This document shows positions 52,564 to 61,727 of a stretch of 64,000 nt of DNA, piece by piece. The notes beneath the pieces are model-generated. The model saw only the letters and a program-made list of their open reading frames with translations, did no database searches and was not told the origin of the DNA. Within the stretch, counting starts at the first letter, position 1. Each line of letters opens with the position of its first letter. The DNA comes from Rhodocyclales bacterium (GTDB lineage Bacteria > Pseudomonadota > Gammaproteobacteria > Burkholderiales > Rhodocyclaceae): NCBI GenBank assembly GCA_016235165.1, contig JACRLX010000021.1, forward strand, positions 248,001-312,000. Direction: 5' to 3'. The position numbers and the translations under genes are program-made.

Positions 52564-54369
52564 TCAGATCGCGGCAGCCTGGAGTCCGGCCACTCGCGCA
52601 TACCAGTCTTCATTCGTGGCAAGCTCGTCGTGCATGCCTTCCTCCGTTACTCGCCCATCCTGCAGCACAATGATCTTGTCCGCATTGCGGATCGTCGACA
52701 GGCGGTGAGCAATGATGATCACAGTCCTGTCGCCCCTGGCGCGAAGCTCGGCAAGCGCCTTCTGCACGCCCGCCTCGGTCTCGTAATCCAGCGCGCTGGT
52801 CGGTTCGTCGAGAACCAGGATGCTGTTGCCCTGGAGCAAGGCACGCGCCAGCGAAAGGCGTTGGCGTTGCCCGCCCGAAAGACGGGTTCCGCGCTCGCCA
52901 AGCTCGGTATCCAGCCCGTTCGGAAAGGCGCTCACGAATTCCGCCGCCTGGGCTCCGGCCAGCGCACGCCAGAGGTCGTCTTCACCGGCCTCGGGCCGCA
53001 CGAAGCGCAGGTTCTCGCGCACGGTATCGTCGAGTAGCGAGGCTTCCTGCGAAACGAAGGCGATCTCCCGGCGCAAGGATCCGAGATCGAACTCCGTCGC
53101 GTCGACGCCGTCGAAAAGGATGCGGCCGCGCTGGGGCACGAGCAGCCGGGGAAGCACGTCCGCCAGGGTCGTCTTGCCTGCGCCGGACGGACCGACGAGC
53201 GCCGTGACCTTTCCCGCCGGAATCTCCAGGCTGACATCCTGCAGGGCTTCGACGGTACCCCCCTCATAGGCGAAGCCGACGCCGACCAGCCGGATCGAAT
53301 CACGCAGGCCGGTAAAGCTTCGGCCGCCACCGCCCGGCTCGATGGCAGATCTCGCGCCCGCATAGGCACCGGTGACTGCGGCAATGCTGCCGACGCAGGC
53401 CATGTACGACTGGCGCGACTTCATCACCTCCTTGGCCAAAGGCAACAGCCGCAACAAGATGAGGAGGAACAGCCCGACCTCGGAGAGGCTCATGCCCAAT
53501 GCGGTAACGGCGAGAAACAGGATCGCGCCGCCGCAGAGCAGGATCATGGGCTCCATGATCAGGTCGACGCTTGCCACGATCTTGGATAGCCAGAACAGCC
53601 GGTCGCGGACATCCTCCGATGCCAGCCGGGTCTTTCCCGCTTCGCGCGACGCCGTCGCCGTAAGCTTGAGCAGCCTGAAGGCGCCGAGGCGATCCAGCGC
53701 AATCCGCGAATAGCGATCATTGGCCCCCGACGCGGCGTGGCTCAGGCGGCGGGTGTGGCGAACGTAATAGCTGACGACGAGCCCGGCGCTGCCGAGGAAG
53801 GCGACCGACAACACGGTCAGCGGAGCCGACAGCCAGAGCAGCACGGCAACGAACCCCAACCCGACCGCCGCGTTGGCTGCCAGCGCGAACAGGGCGTTGA
53901 AACTCCCCGCCGCGCGTTGCGCCTCGGTGGTCAGGACATTGATCATGCTGCCGCTGGACTGGCGCCCGAAGGACGCGTACGCCATCCCGACATAGGCATC
54001 GAACAGATTGCTGCGCGTCGTATGCTGGATTTCCTGGCTGAGCCAGGTCGAATATACCTGGCGTGCATAAATCACCACGACCCGGACCAGCATGGTCCCG
54101 ATCGCCGCGGCCAGGAGCGTGAACAGGCTGACATCGATGCCCAGTGCCGAATAGATCCCGATCAAGCGGCGCCAACTGTCGGACACGGCGGCGAGTTGCC
54201 TGATGTCCTGGCCCTTTTCCACGAACTCGAGCACGGGCAAGAACATGGCCATGCCGAAGCCTTCGAATATCGCGGCCGCAACGCTGAGCCCGGCTAACGC
54301 CGACAGGCGGCTCCGCGTAAGGCCGAACAGTCCCGGTGGGCCAAGCAGCGAATCGATCGAGAAGCGCAT
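52564..54369 (-). CDS. ABC transporter, fused permease/ATPase (PglK/MsbA-like flippase)
   Basis: Half-transporter of 601 residues. The N-terminal two-thirds is a six-helix membrane domain. The ATPase has Walker A GPSGAGKTT, signature LSGGQRQRLSLARALL and Walker B ILVLDEPTSALD with the switch His in IIAHRLST. This fits flippases of lipid-linked oligosaccharides such as PglK, which would export the glycan unit across the inner membrane. No Wzx was seen in the window. It follows the PIG-L gene by 20 bases. Confidence 0.93.
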   Translation of the reverse strand: MRFSIDSLLGPPGLFGLTRSRLSALAGLSVAAAIFEGFGMAMFLPVLEFVEKGQDIRQLAAVSDSWRRLIGIYSALGIDVSLFTLLAAAIGTMLVRVVVIYARQVYSTWLSQEIQHTTRSNLFDAYVGMAYASFGRQSSGSMINVLTTEAQRAAGSFNALFALAANAAVGLGFVAVLLWLSAPLTVLSVAFLGSAGLVVSYYVRHTRRLSHAASGANDRYSRIALDRLGAFRLLKLTATASREAGKTRLASEDVRDRLFWLSKIVASVDLIMEPMILLCGGAILFLAVTALGMSLSEVGLFLLILLRLLPLAKEVMKSRQSYMACVGSIAAVTGAYAGARSAIEPGGGGRSFTGLRDSIRLVGVGFAYEGGTVEALQDVSLEIPAGKVTALVGPSGAGKTTLADVLPRLLVPQRGRILFDGVDATEFDLGSLRREIAFVSQEASLLDDTVRENLRFVRPEAGEDDLWRALAGAQAAEFVSAFPNGLDTELGERGTRLSGGQRQRLSLARALLQGNSILVLDEPTSALDYETEAGVQKALAELRARGDRTVIIIAHRLSTIRNADKIIVLQDGRVTEEGMHDELATNEDWYARVAGLQAAAI

Positions 54370-54389
54370 CTTCGGTTCCGGATCCCGGC

Positions 54390-55073
54390 TCAGAGTCGCC
54401 GCCAGATGGTCTGAAACGCCTCGGCGGCCGCCACCCCGACGCAGACGCCGCGATCGACGGCCTGCGCTTCCACCGCCCGCAGCGAGCGTGGGTGGGGAAA
54501 CGCGCGGATTTCGCTGCCATAGGCACGGAGCGCGTCCAGCTTATTGGCAAGGAAGGCGGAAATATCCACGTAGGTGTCGGGCACGAACGCGGGCGAGAAC
54601 TTGCCGAACGCCCATTCCGACGAGGATGCCACCTCGAAGGCCCGCAGCTCCCGGGCGCGGGTCCCTGGCAGCGGGCGAAAGGCCGTCATCGCGGCGCGAA
54701 ACGTCAGTTCGTGGTCGCGGTTGAGATCGCCACCGTGCTGGACCAGCACCAGCTCAGGATCGAAGCGCGCGGCCAGTTCCTCGACCACCTTCACGATATC
54801 CAGCAGATCCAGCGCATCGAAGCGGTTGTCGGCCAGGCCGCAATGGACAAGGTCGCGCACGCCGAGGATGCGTGCCGCCTCGCGACTGCACTGTTTCAAG
54901 GCGGCAACCTCGGCCGCTCCCTCGGCGCTGCCCACAGAATGGCGCGACGTACCACCCTCGCCCAGGATCGCGACGGCGACCGATCTGCCTTCGGCCGACA
55001 TGCGTGCAATGCTCCCGCCGCAGCCCAGGACTTCGTCATCCGGATGCGCGGCGATCACCAGAACGTCGCTCAT
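54390..55073 (-). CDS. PIG-L/LmbE-family N-deacetylase
   Basis: A 227-residue protein with the intact metal motif AAHPDDEVLGCGGSIA and the second site GGDLNRDHELTF. It should remove an N-acetyl group from an amino sugar, exposing the amine. The ATG at 55073 overlaps the dehydrogenase stop (ATGA) at 55070. Position next to an ATP-grasp ligase suggests the amine is then coupled to another acyl group. The longer frame extending to 55550 is not supported. Confidence 0.92.
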   Translation of the reverse strand: MSDVLVIAAHPDDEVLGCGGSIARMSAEGRSVAVAILGEGGTSRHSVGSAEGAAEVAALKQCSREAARILGVRDLVHCGLADNRFDALDLLDIVKVVEELAARFDPELVLVQHGGDLNRDHELTFRAAMTAFRPLPGTRARELRAFEVASSSEWAFGKFSPAFVPDTYVDISAFLANKLDALRAYGSEIRAFPHPRSLRAVEAQAVDRGVCVGVAAAEAFQTIWRRL

Positions 55074-56035
55074 TGCGCCATCTCCTCCTGCCAACCGGCA
55101 ATCAGCCCGCACATGTCGCGGGCGAGCGTCACGGCGATCCTCTCCTGGGCTTCGTCGGTCGAGGCGGCCATGTGGGGGAAAACCACGACGCGCGGATGAT
55201 GCAGATAGGGATGATCGTAACCATGGCTGCCCGGCTCGGCATTGAAGGGCGGCTCCGGTGCCAGCGTATCGATGGCCAGGCCGGCCAGCCGGCCGGAATC
55301 CAATGCGGCGAGCACGTCCTGGTCCACCATCAGGCCGCCGCGGGCGATATTCACCAGCCATAGCCCTGGCCGCGCATGCTGCAGGATTTCGCGGTTGATG
55401 ATCCCTTTCGACTGGTCGTTGTACGTGGCATGCAGGCTGACGATCTCGCTCGCCGCCAGCAGTTCGGCAACACTCGCCACCGGGGTCGCCCCCTCGGCAA
55501 CGGCTTCCTGCATCTTCTGCGCTACGGAATCGTGGACCAGTACCTTGCATCCGAATCCCCTCAGGCGCTCGGCTGCCAGTCGGCCGACATTGCCGTAGCC
55601 CAGCAGGCCGACACGCAGGCCCTGCAGTTCGCGTCCTTCAAGCAGGTCGCGCCGGAAATCCCCCGCACGAACGGCATCGATCGCCGGCACTGCCCGTTTC
55701 GCCAGCATCAGGATGCACATGACCGCGAACTCGGCGGCGGAAACCGAATTGCCGCGCGGAACGGTCAGCAAGGGAATGTTCTTCTGCGCCAGGTAGGGCT
55801 TGTCGAAATTGTCGGTACCGGTGCCGGCCCGGCCGACCAGCTTGAGTCTGGGGGCCGCATCGATGAACTCGCGGTCGACGTGCGTCACGCTCTTGCAGAC
55901 CACCGCGTCCGCACGATGCAACTGCGCCAAGATTCGCTCCCGCGGCCAACCGATCATGTTTTCCACCTTGCCGGCGTCGCGCAGGACATCGATCCCGCTT
56001 TGGTGGATGCTTTCCAATACGAATATCGTGACCAT
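55070..56035 (-). CDS. D-isomer-specific 2-hydroxyacid dehydrogenase (SerA-like)
   Basis: NAD-dependent dehydrogenase of 321 residues. Rossmann loop LGYGNVGRLAAERL, catalytic Arg in VNIARGGLMVDQD, Glu in DTLAPEPPF and His in VFPHMAAST are all present. The N-terminal RAGTGTDNFD resembles phosphoglycerate dehydrogenases, but there is no ACT domain. In this context it may make or use a hydroxy acid needed for sugar acylation. Neighbours are a PIG-L gene (overlap 4) and an ATP-grasp gene (gap 2). Confidence 0.92.
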   Translation of the reverse strand: MVTIFVLESIHQSGIDVLRDAGKVENMIGWPRERILAQLHRADAVVCKSVTHVDREFIDAAPRLKLVGRAGTGTDNFDKPYLAQKNIPLLTVPRGNSVSAAEFAVMCILMLAKRAVPAIDAVRAGDFRRDLLEGRELQGLRVGLLGYGNVGRLAAERLRGFGCKVLVHDSVAQKMQEAVAEGATPVASVAELLAASEIVSLHATYNDQSKGIINREILQHARPGLWLVNIARGGLMVDQDVLAALDSGRLAGLAIDTLAPEPPFNAEPGSHGYDHPYLHHPRVVVFPHMAASTDEAQERIAVTLARDMCGLIAGWQEEMAQ

Positions 56036-56037
56036 AC

Positions 56038-57099
56038 TCAGGCGCCTGAAGACTCGATCACGGGTACCAGGTCGAATACCGGCTTGCCGCCCTTACCCCA
56101 GGGAACAGCCACCTCGGGGACCTTTTCACCCAGGAGCATCAGTACCGCGAACTCCAGGAGATTGACGCCGTGCAGCACCGACACCGCGACGCTGGCGCTC
56201 ATCCGCGGATTGACTTCCAGCAGCCAGGGGCGGCCGTTCGCATCCTGGATGATGTCGTAGTCGAACAGGTTGGGCAGGCGCAACATGCCCTGGACCTGGG
56301 CAGCCAGTTCCAAGACCTCCGGATTGCGGTCGATCCAGCAGCCGCGAAACGGCGTCGTCCTGACGTGGTAACGATGGCGGGGGACGAGATAGCTGGGGCT
56401 GCCCTGTGCATCGGCCAGCACATCCACGTCAAACATGTCACCGGCAAGCATGGGCATTGCCAGCAGTTCGTCAATGCGGTCGTCCTGCGCCGATCCCAGG
56501 TAGGTTTCCAGGTCGAGGGCATCGATCGCCAGGCCCTTGTTCCGCTCCGCCATGGTCGGCACGCGGGCCGAAATCACCCAGACGCCGCGCCCGCCGCGAC
56601 CGACGGTCGGTTTCACCACGAAGTCGCGCCCGGGATAGCCGAATTCCGCGGCAACCTGGCGCAGTTCGGCGGCGCTCCGCACGCGACGGTAGGCCGGCAG
56701 GGCCAGCCCCTTGTCCGCCAGGTGATCGTACATGTCCGCCTTGTTCCGCATCAACCCGGCCATTTCCGCCGGAGGGCAGGAAACCTTCACCTTCTCCGCC
56801 GCGAAGCGTTGCTGATGCACCGCCAGGGCGAGCGCCTCCTCGTCGGAGGTGGGGAAGAGGACGTCGATCCTTTCCCGGACGCAGAGTTCCAGCATGCGGT
56901 CGATGTACGACGGATCGTCGCCGAAAGGAACCTGATGAAAGCTGTCCGCATAGCCACGTCCGAGGGCGTCGGCGCGGCCGTCGGTGCCGACCGCGCTGAT
57001 GCGCAGCCGTTCGCTGCGTTTCAGCGCCTGCAACAGCCACGGCGACAGTTGCCCGCCGACGCAGGTCATCAGGACTCTTACGCTTTCCTTCATGGTCAT
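56038..57099 (-). CDS. ATP-grasp ligase
   Basis: A 353-residue carboxylate-amine/thiol ligase-like protein. N-terminal VLMTCVGGQLSPWLLQALKR is a carbamoyl-phosphate-synthase-like start. The ATP-grasp region has FVVKPTVGRGGRGVWVI and the metal-binding PWLLEVNPRMSASV. It probably joins an acid to an amine on a sugar. The ATG at 57099 overlaps the second NeuB stop by four bases. The substrate cannot be told. Confidence 0.88.
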   Translation of the reverse strand: MTMKESVRVLMTCVGGQLSPWLLQALKRSERLRISAVGTDGRADALGRGYADSFHQVPFGDDPSYIDRMLELCVRERIDVLFPTSDEEALALAVHQQRFAAEKVKVSCPPAEMAGLMRNKADMYDHLADKGLALPAYRRVRSAAELRQVAAEFGYPGRDFVVKPTVGRGGRGVWVISARVPTMAERNKGLAIDALDLETYLGSAQDDRIDELLAMPMLAGDMFDVDVLADAQGSPSYLVPRHRYHVRTTPFRGCWIDRNPEVLELAAQVQGMLRLPNLFDYDIIQDANGRPWLLEVNPRMSASVAVSVLHGVNLLEFAVLMLLGEKVPEVAVPWGKGGKPVFDLVPVIESSGA

Positions 57100-58139
57100 T
57101 TCCCTGGTTCCCCCTGTTCAAGGTCCTCTGGTCGAATCGCCTGGTAGCGCCGCAGCGGGCGCAGGGTGCGACGACCGCACCACTGTTCCCAACGGGCCGG
57201 TTCCGCCCCGCGCTGCTGGGGCAGGGTCCGCATGAAGCCGACGTTTTCCAGCGACAGCACCTCTCCCGCATCGATGTCGCGGCGCGCGACGATGCTCCGG
57301 AAGTATCGCGTTCCCGCCTGAACCTGCTCCGCCGAGCGCGACTTGGCGGCCGAGCCCATGATGGCTTCCGCCCGGCGCACGGCAGTAACCAGGGCGGCGA
57401 GGCCTTCCGCGTCCACCGAGAGGCGATGGTCGAATCCGGGTCGCGACGGGTCGGAACTGAAATGCTTTTCGATGACGCAGGCGCCTGCCGCAACCGCAAG
57501 GGCCGCCGCGTCTTGGCCGATCGAATGATCCGAGAACCCGCAGGGCACGCCGAAGGTTTCCGCAAGGATACGGATCGCCGCCAGGTTCAGCATTTCCGGC
57601 TCGGCCGGATAGATCGAGGTGCATTGCAGCAGGCACAGGTTTTCGTTACCCGCGGCGCGTGCGGCACCGACCGCCTGCGTCACCTGTGGCAGATCCGACA
57701 TCCCCGTGGACATGATCAACGTCCGCTTCGTTGCAGCCGTTGCGGCAATCAGCGGAAGATGCGTCAGAAGGCCGGACGAAATCTTGTGCGCCGCCGGATT
57801 CAATGCCTCGACCCACGCGAGGGTCGCCAGGTCGCCGCAGGTCGTCAAGGCGTCCATTCCCAAAGAGCGCGCAAGTCGAAACGCAGCCGCCGTATCCTCC
57901 GGCCCCAGCCACGCCCGGCTGAACAGATCGTGCGATTCGGTGCCGGGAACGTAGTTTTCGTCGGCATCCAAGGTTTGCAACTTGATCGCGTCGGCCCCGG
58001 CACGTGCAGCGTCGCGGATCAGGCGCATGCATTCTTCGGCATCCCCTTCGTGGTTGATCCCGATTTCGGCGATCACGGCCACGGGATTGTCCTGACCGAG
58101 GGATCGCGTACCGAAGGCTACGGTCTTGTGTCCTGTCAT
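57096..58139 (-). CDS. NeuB-family nonulosonate synthase (second, PseI/SpsE-like)
   Basis: PEP-condensing synthase of 347 residues: VIAEIGINHEGDAEECM, IKLQTLDADENYV, MSTGMSDLPQVTQAV, LLQCTSIYPAEPEMLN, CGFSDHSIGQDAAA and VIEKHFSSDPSRPGFDH, then a C-terminal SAF domain. It is clearly different from LegI at 47456. Start ATG at 58139 overlaps the PseG-GNAT stop (ATGA). Partners are PseG-like, SpsF-like and a class III aminotransferase, so the acid made is neither obviously legionaminic nor pseudaminic. Confidence 0.92.
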   Translation of the reverse strand: MTGHKTVAFGTRSLGQDNPVAVIAEIGINHEGDAEECMRLIRDAARAGADAIKLQTLDADENYVPGTESHDLFSRAWLGPEDTAAAFRLARSLGMDALTTCGDLATLAWVEALNPAAHKISSGLLTHLPLIAATAATKRTLIMSTGMSDLPQVTQAVGAARAAGNENLCLLQCTSIYPAEPEMLNLAAIRILAETFGVPCGFSDHSIGQDAAALAVAAGACVIEKHFSSDPSRPGFDHRLSVDAEGLAALVTAVRRAEAIMGSAAKSRSAEQVQAGTRYFRSIVARRDIDAGEVLSLENVGFMRTLPQQRGAEPARWEQWCGRRTLRPLRRYQAIRPEDLEQGEPGK

Positions 58140-59665
58140 GTCCTTGCCGGCGTCAGCGCCAGGCCAAAGCCCCTGCAATCCCGGCCCTGTTTGCGGCGGG
58201 GACCGAGATCGCGATATCCGGCCGCAAGAAACGCGCGCCGCGACGCCGCATTGTCGTCGATCACCACACCGGTCGCTTCGCCGATCCCCAGCCGCGATGC
58301 CGCAAGCGCGGCACCGTCGCGCAACAGGCGCCTGCCAAGCCCGCGCCTGCGGAATGCCGGATGGATCGCGTAATCGATTTCGGCGCCGCCCCCGGTCCGA
58401 TCGAAACGGATCAGCCCGGCCACGACGGCCTCGACCTCGATGACGAACAGGGCGCAGTCCGTGCGCCCCAGGCGATCGATGAACCAACGCGTGTGATCCT
58501 CAAGGCCGATCGGCTCCGGTGAAAAGGAATTCGCGCGCACCTCGCGGTCGTTGGCGATCCGATGCACGGCTTCGAGATCGTCGATGCGCGCCGGCCGGAT
58601 CGACCAACCATGCTTCGGTTCCTCGCCATCCAGCGTCGCCAGGACGGCGCATACCCGCTGGGCACCGAGACCGTCGCATGCCTGCGGGCCGGCCAGTGCC
58701 ATCGCCGATCGGCGACCTTCGTCCCCGAGCAGGCCGGCCAGCAAGTCCGTGAATTCGGATGAAACGAGATCCTGCGGGCCACCCAGACTGACTGCGACGC
58801 CGGCGGCGGCCAGGAAAGCCGCGCCTGCTTCCTGGTTCGACGCCACCGGAACAAGAATCGCCGGCAGGCCACAGGCCGCCATTTCCCACGCCGCGCCACC
58901 GGCGGCACTCAGGGCGATATCCGCCCGTGCATACAGTGTCGCCATATCGGCGACATCGCGGTGCAACTCTTGCCGGCAGGCAAGCCCGGACAAGGCCGCA
59001 GCAACCGCATCGCCATGCCGGTTCAAGGGCCCGAGCACGACGATGACCAGATCCCGGGCATCGAGCAGGGGAGCAAGCGCCCCCAGCGCACGGCAGGTCA
59101 CGTTGGCCGAATCGGCAGCGCCAAAGGCGACGAGAACCGTCGTTCCGCCGAGGGATGAACCGGTATCCCTTCTGCATTCCATGAATCCTGCGCGCAGCGG
59201 CCTGAACTTGAGTCCGGCCATGACGACCGTGGCCGGAAGCGTCGCGTAACGCGAAATCCTGGCGTCGTGCCCCGGCGCCAGCACGGCCTGGACCGGATAC
59301 GCGGAAAGCTTCGCCTCGTCATCGACCACCAGCACCCTGTATCCCTCCGCCACGAGGCTGGAATGCCAGTCGGTGCTGAAATGATAGCCGTCGAGCACCA
59401 CCCAGCTGCCGTCGAGTCCGTTGTCACGCAGGCAGGCCGCAGTATCTTCCGCCGCGGGGCCGGGCACCAGGCATTCGAAGCCCTCGGCCTCCATGCGCTC
59501 GCGCAGCGAGGCCGAGTCGATCCGGCCGCAGAACACGGCGCGACCGTGAGCGGCCTTCCATGCCTGGGCCAGAGCCAGGCTGCGCATGACATGGCCGGCG
59601 CCGATCCGCGCATCGGCGTCGGCGCGAAGAACCAGGACGGATCGGCAAGGCAACGGGTCTGACAT
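58136..59665 (-). CDS. PseG-like UDP-sugar hydrolase fused to a GNAT acetyltransferase
   Basis: A 509-residue fusion. Residues about 1-345 resemble PseG: LRADADARIGAGHVMRSLALA, LDGYHFSTDWHSSL and LSAAGGAAWEMAACGLPAILV, the GT-B-like site that removes UDP. Residues about 350-509 are a GNAT domain (IRPARIDDLEAVHRIAND, DYAIHPAFRRRGLGRRLL, VIDDNAASRRAFLAAGY) with the acetyl-CoA loop RRRGLG. This couples two steps found as separate PseG and PseH enzymes elsewhere. Its ATG shares one base with the preceding stop (TGATG). Confidence 0.9.
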   Translation of the reverse strand: MSDPLPCRSVLVLRADADARIGAGHVMRSLALAQAWKAAHGRAVFCGRIDSASLRERMEAEGFECLVPGPAAEDTAACLRDNGLDGSWVVLDGYHFSTDWHSSLVAEGYRVLVVDDEAKLSAYPVQAVLAPGHDARISRYATLPATVVMAGLKFRPLRAGFMECRRDTGSSLGGTTVLVAFGAADSANVTCRALGALAPLLDARDLVIVVLGPLNRHGDAVAAALSGLACRQELHRDVADMATLYARADIALSAAGGAAWEMAACGLPAILVPVASNQEAGAAFLAAAGVAVSLGGPQDLVSSEFTDLLAGLLGDEGRRSAMALAGPQACDGLGAQRVCAVLATLDGEEPKHGWSIRPARIDDLEAVHRIANDREVRANSFSPEPIGLEDHTRWFIDRLGRTDCALFVIEVEAVVAGLIRFDRTGGGAEIDYAIHPAFRRRGLGRRLLRDGAALAASRLGIGEATGVVIDDNAASRRAFLAAGYRDLGPRRKQGRDCRGFGLALTPART

Positions 59666-60984
59666 CAGGACAAACGCTTGAACCCGGAAGCGGCCGGTTC
59701 GCCCCTGAGCGCACGGCCGAGCCCGCCCTCGGCCGCCAGTCTGGCGATTTCGGCGAAAGCCGCATCGCTGGCAGCCAGATAGAACTCGACGTCGTCCATT
59801 GCATGGGCATACATGGAATAGAAGCTGGTCGAGGCAAGAATGCCCTGGTCCAGCATCGACTGGATGTAATAGGCCTTTGCCGACAGGGGCTCTTCGAGTT
59901 CGAACGAAAAATGCGAAAGCGGTGGAATCCCGCCGATCGCCAGGCGCAAACCGTGCTTCTCACCCAGCCTGCGCCAACCCGCCTGAACGGCTTCCCCAAT
60001 CGCCACCAGGTGCCGATGCACGTCCTTCGCGCGGAACTTGCGGATCATGGCCAACGCCGCACTGGGGCCCACCCGTTCGGTCCAGTTGGTCGAGCTGATG
60101 AAGCTGCGCTGCGCCGCCTCCATGACGTTGCCGCGGCCGATGATGGCGGCGATCGGGTAGCCGTTGCCCAGCGCCTTGGAAAACACCGCAAGGTCGGGTA
60201 CCAACCCCAGTTCGAGATGGGCACCGCCGCAATTCAGACGAAAGCCGGCCGAAACCTCGTCGATCACCAGCACTGCACCGCAGGCATCGGCAAGCTCGCG
60301 CACGGTCTGCAGAAACCCCGGGGCCGGCTGCGCACTGCGGATCGGCTCCATCACGATCGCCGCGAGATCGCGGCCATGTTCGGCGATGATCGCCCGCAAA
60401 CCGGCCTCGTCGTTGTACGAGAATGGAAACGCGGTCCCGGCAAGGCTGCGGGGCACACCGGCCGGATCGAGCCCGGAAATCAGGTGCTCGCCCAGCGCAT
60501 TTTCGGTTCCCAGGTTGGCCGCGAGATACCAGTCGTGCCACCCGTGGTACCCGCAAAACGCCAGCTTTTCCCTTCCCGTCGCGGCACGGGCAATGCGCAC
60601 CGCGATCGCCATGCCTTCGCCGCCACCGCGGCAGAACCTGACCATCTCGGCCCAGGGATGCAGCTCGCAAAGCAGGTCGGCAAGCTCGACTTCCTCGGGA
60701 CAGTTCAGCGACGACGCGACTCCCCTGCCGATCGCGGCGAGCACCGCGGCATCCACGTCGGGATCCTGGTAGCCGAGCACGGTTGCCCCGATGCCGCCGA
60801 TCGACATGTCGAGGTAGCGATTGCCGTCCATGTCCCAAACGGTCGCCCCCTTCGCCGCGCTGCTGTAACCCGGCCACACTCCGTAGGAAAAGCGGTCGGG
60901 CCGCTTCGACAGCAGTTGTGCCAGGCCGGGAATCCTGGCCTTCGCGTGTTCCTGCAGGGCGAGACTTTTCGCGATCTGTTTCAC
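59665..60984 (-). CDS. Class III PLP aminotransferase (glutamate-1-semialdehyde-aminomutase-like)
   Basis: A 439-residue enzyme with VLVIDEVSAGFR and the PLP lysine in AVFSKALGNGYPIAAI. The fold is that of HemL, but context and sequence (SSTNWTERVGPSAALAM) differ. No haem genes are near, so a role in making an amino sugar or its precursor is more likely. It takes the place that a DegT-type aminotransferase (PseC/LegC) has in known nonulosonate routes. Overlaps: four bases with the cytidylyltransferase gene upstream and one with the PseG fusion. Confidence 0.92.
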   Translation of the reverse strand: MKQIAKSLALQEHAKARIPGLAQLLSKRPDRFSYGVWPGYSSAAKGATVWDMDGNRYLDMSIGGIGATVLGYQDPDVDAAVLAAIGRGVASSLNCPEEVELADLLCELHPWAEMVRFCRGGGEGMAIAVRIARAATGREKLAFCGYHGWHDWYLAANLGTENALGEHLISGLDPAGVPRSLAGTAFPFSYNDEAGLRAIIAEHGRDLAAIVMEPIRSAQPAPGFLQTVRELADACGAVLVIDEVSAGFRLNCGGAHLELGLVPDLAVFSKALGNGYPIAAIIGRGNVMEAAQRSFISSTNWTERVGPSAALAMIRKFRAKDVHRHLVAIGEAVQAGWRRLGEKHGLRLAIGGIPPLSHFSFELEEPLSAKAYYIQSMLDQGILASTSFYSMYAHAMDDVEFYLAASDAAFAEIARLAAEGGLGRALRGEPAASGFKRLS

Positions 60985-61727
60985 TTCGAAATCGATCCCT
61001 CGTTGCGTTGAATGCCTTGGTTGATCAGCGTCAGTTCCGGACGTTCCCGAACCAGCGCCAGTACGTCCCTGAAGCCGAATGCCGGCGATGCCGGGTACAA
61101 CGACTCATACACCCGGCGCACGAATTCGAGGTCCGTCGGGCGATCGACCGTCCAGCGCATCGCCGACAGGTCTTCCGTCCAGGTCCAGTTCGCGGTACGA
61201 AAGCGCTCGGGCCTGCGGATGATGAAGGGAACCACGTGCTCCCTTTCGAACGGATCCGTGGCTTCGCGCCAGGCCTGCGCCAGCGCCTTCATGCCGAAGA
61301 TCTCCGCATCAAGCCCGTCCGGCAAGCTCGGGGGCCGGCAATTCGATGCGTAGTCGACTTCCCGTTCGAGATACAGGTCCGCCAACGCATCGATCAATTC
61401 CGGATCGGCAAGCGGGCAATCGCCGGTCAGCCTGAGCACGTGTGCCGCATCGAACTGCCGGGCGCATTGGTAAAAACGGTCGAGCACGTCCTCCAGACTG
61501 CCGCGGAAGCAGTCGACGCCTTCGCTCGCGCACAGCGCGGCAACGGGCGCATCTTCCGGCCGGTCGCTGGTGGCCACCACCAGCCTGCCAATGGCGCGGC
61601 TGCGCCGTACTCGCTCGATCTGCATGCCCAGCATGGGCCGGCCGAGGATGGGTGCAAGAACCTTGCCCGGCAAGCGCGAGGACGACATCCGCGCTTGCAG
61701 GATTGCCACGATCCCGCCGTCAGCCAT
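60981..61727 (-). CDS. SpsF/cytidylyltransferase-family protein
   Basis: A 248-residue nucleotidyltransferase: VAILQARMSSSRLPGKVLAP, RGSLEDVLDRFYQCAR, LRLTGDCPLADPELID and the C-terminal RWTVDRPTDLEFVRRVY. This is the family of SpsF in Bacillus spore-coat polysaccharide synthesis and similar CMP-sugar makers. It probably activates the nonulosonate of this module. ATG at 61727; overlaps the GNAT gene by 8 nt. Confidence 0.93.
   Translation of the reverse strand: MADGGIVAILQARMSSSRLPGKVLAPILGRPMLGMQIERVRRSRAIGRLVVATSDRPEDAPVAALCASEGVDCFRGSLEDVLDRFYQCARQFDAAHVLRLTGDCPLADPELIDALADLYLEREVDYASNCRPPSLPDGLDAEIFGMKALAQAWREATDPFEREHVVPFIIRRPERFRTANWTWTEDLSAMRWTVDRPTDLEFVRRVYESLYPASPAFGFRDVLALVRERPELTLINQGIQRNEGSISK

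Noticed and set aside
47456-58139. The two NeuB proteins as a recent duplication
   Set aside because: They differ throughout, including around the active-site blocks, and have different partner genes, so they represent separate pathways.
59665-60984. Class III aminotransferase as HemL of tetrapyrrole synthesis
   Set aside because: It is locked by overlaps between the PseG fusion and a cytidylyltransferase gene, with no haem genes around.
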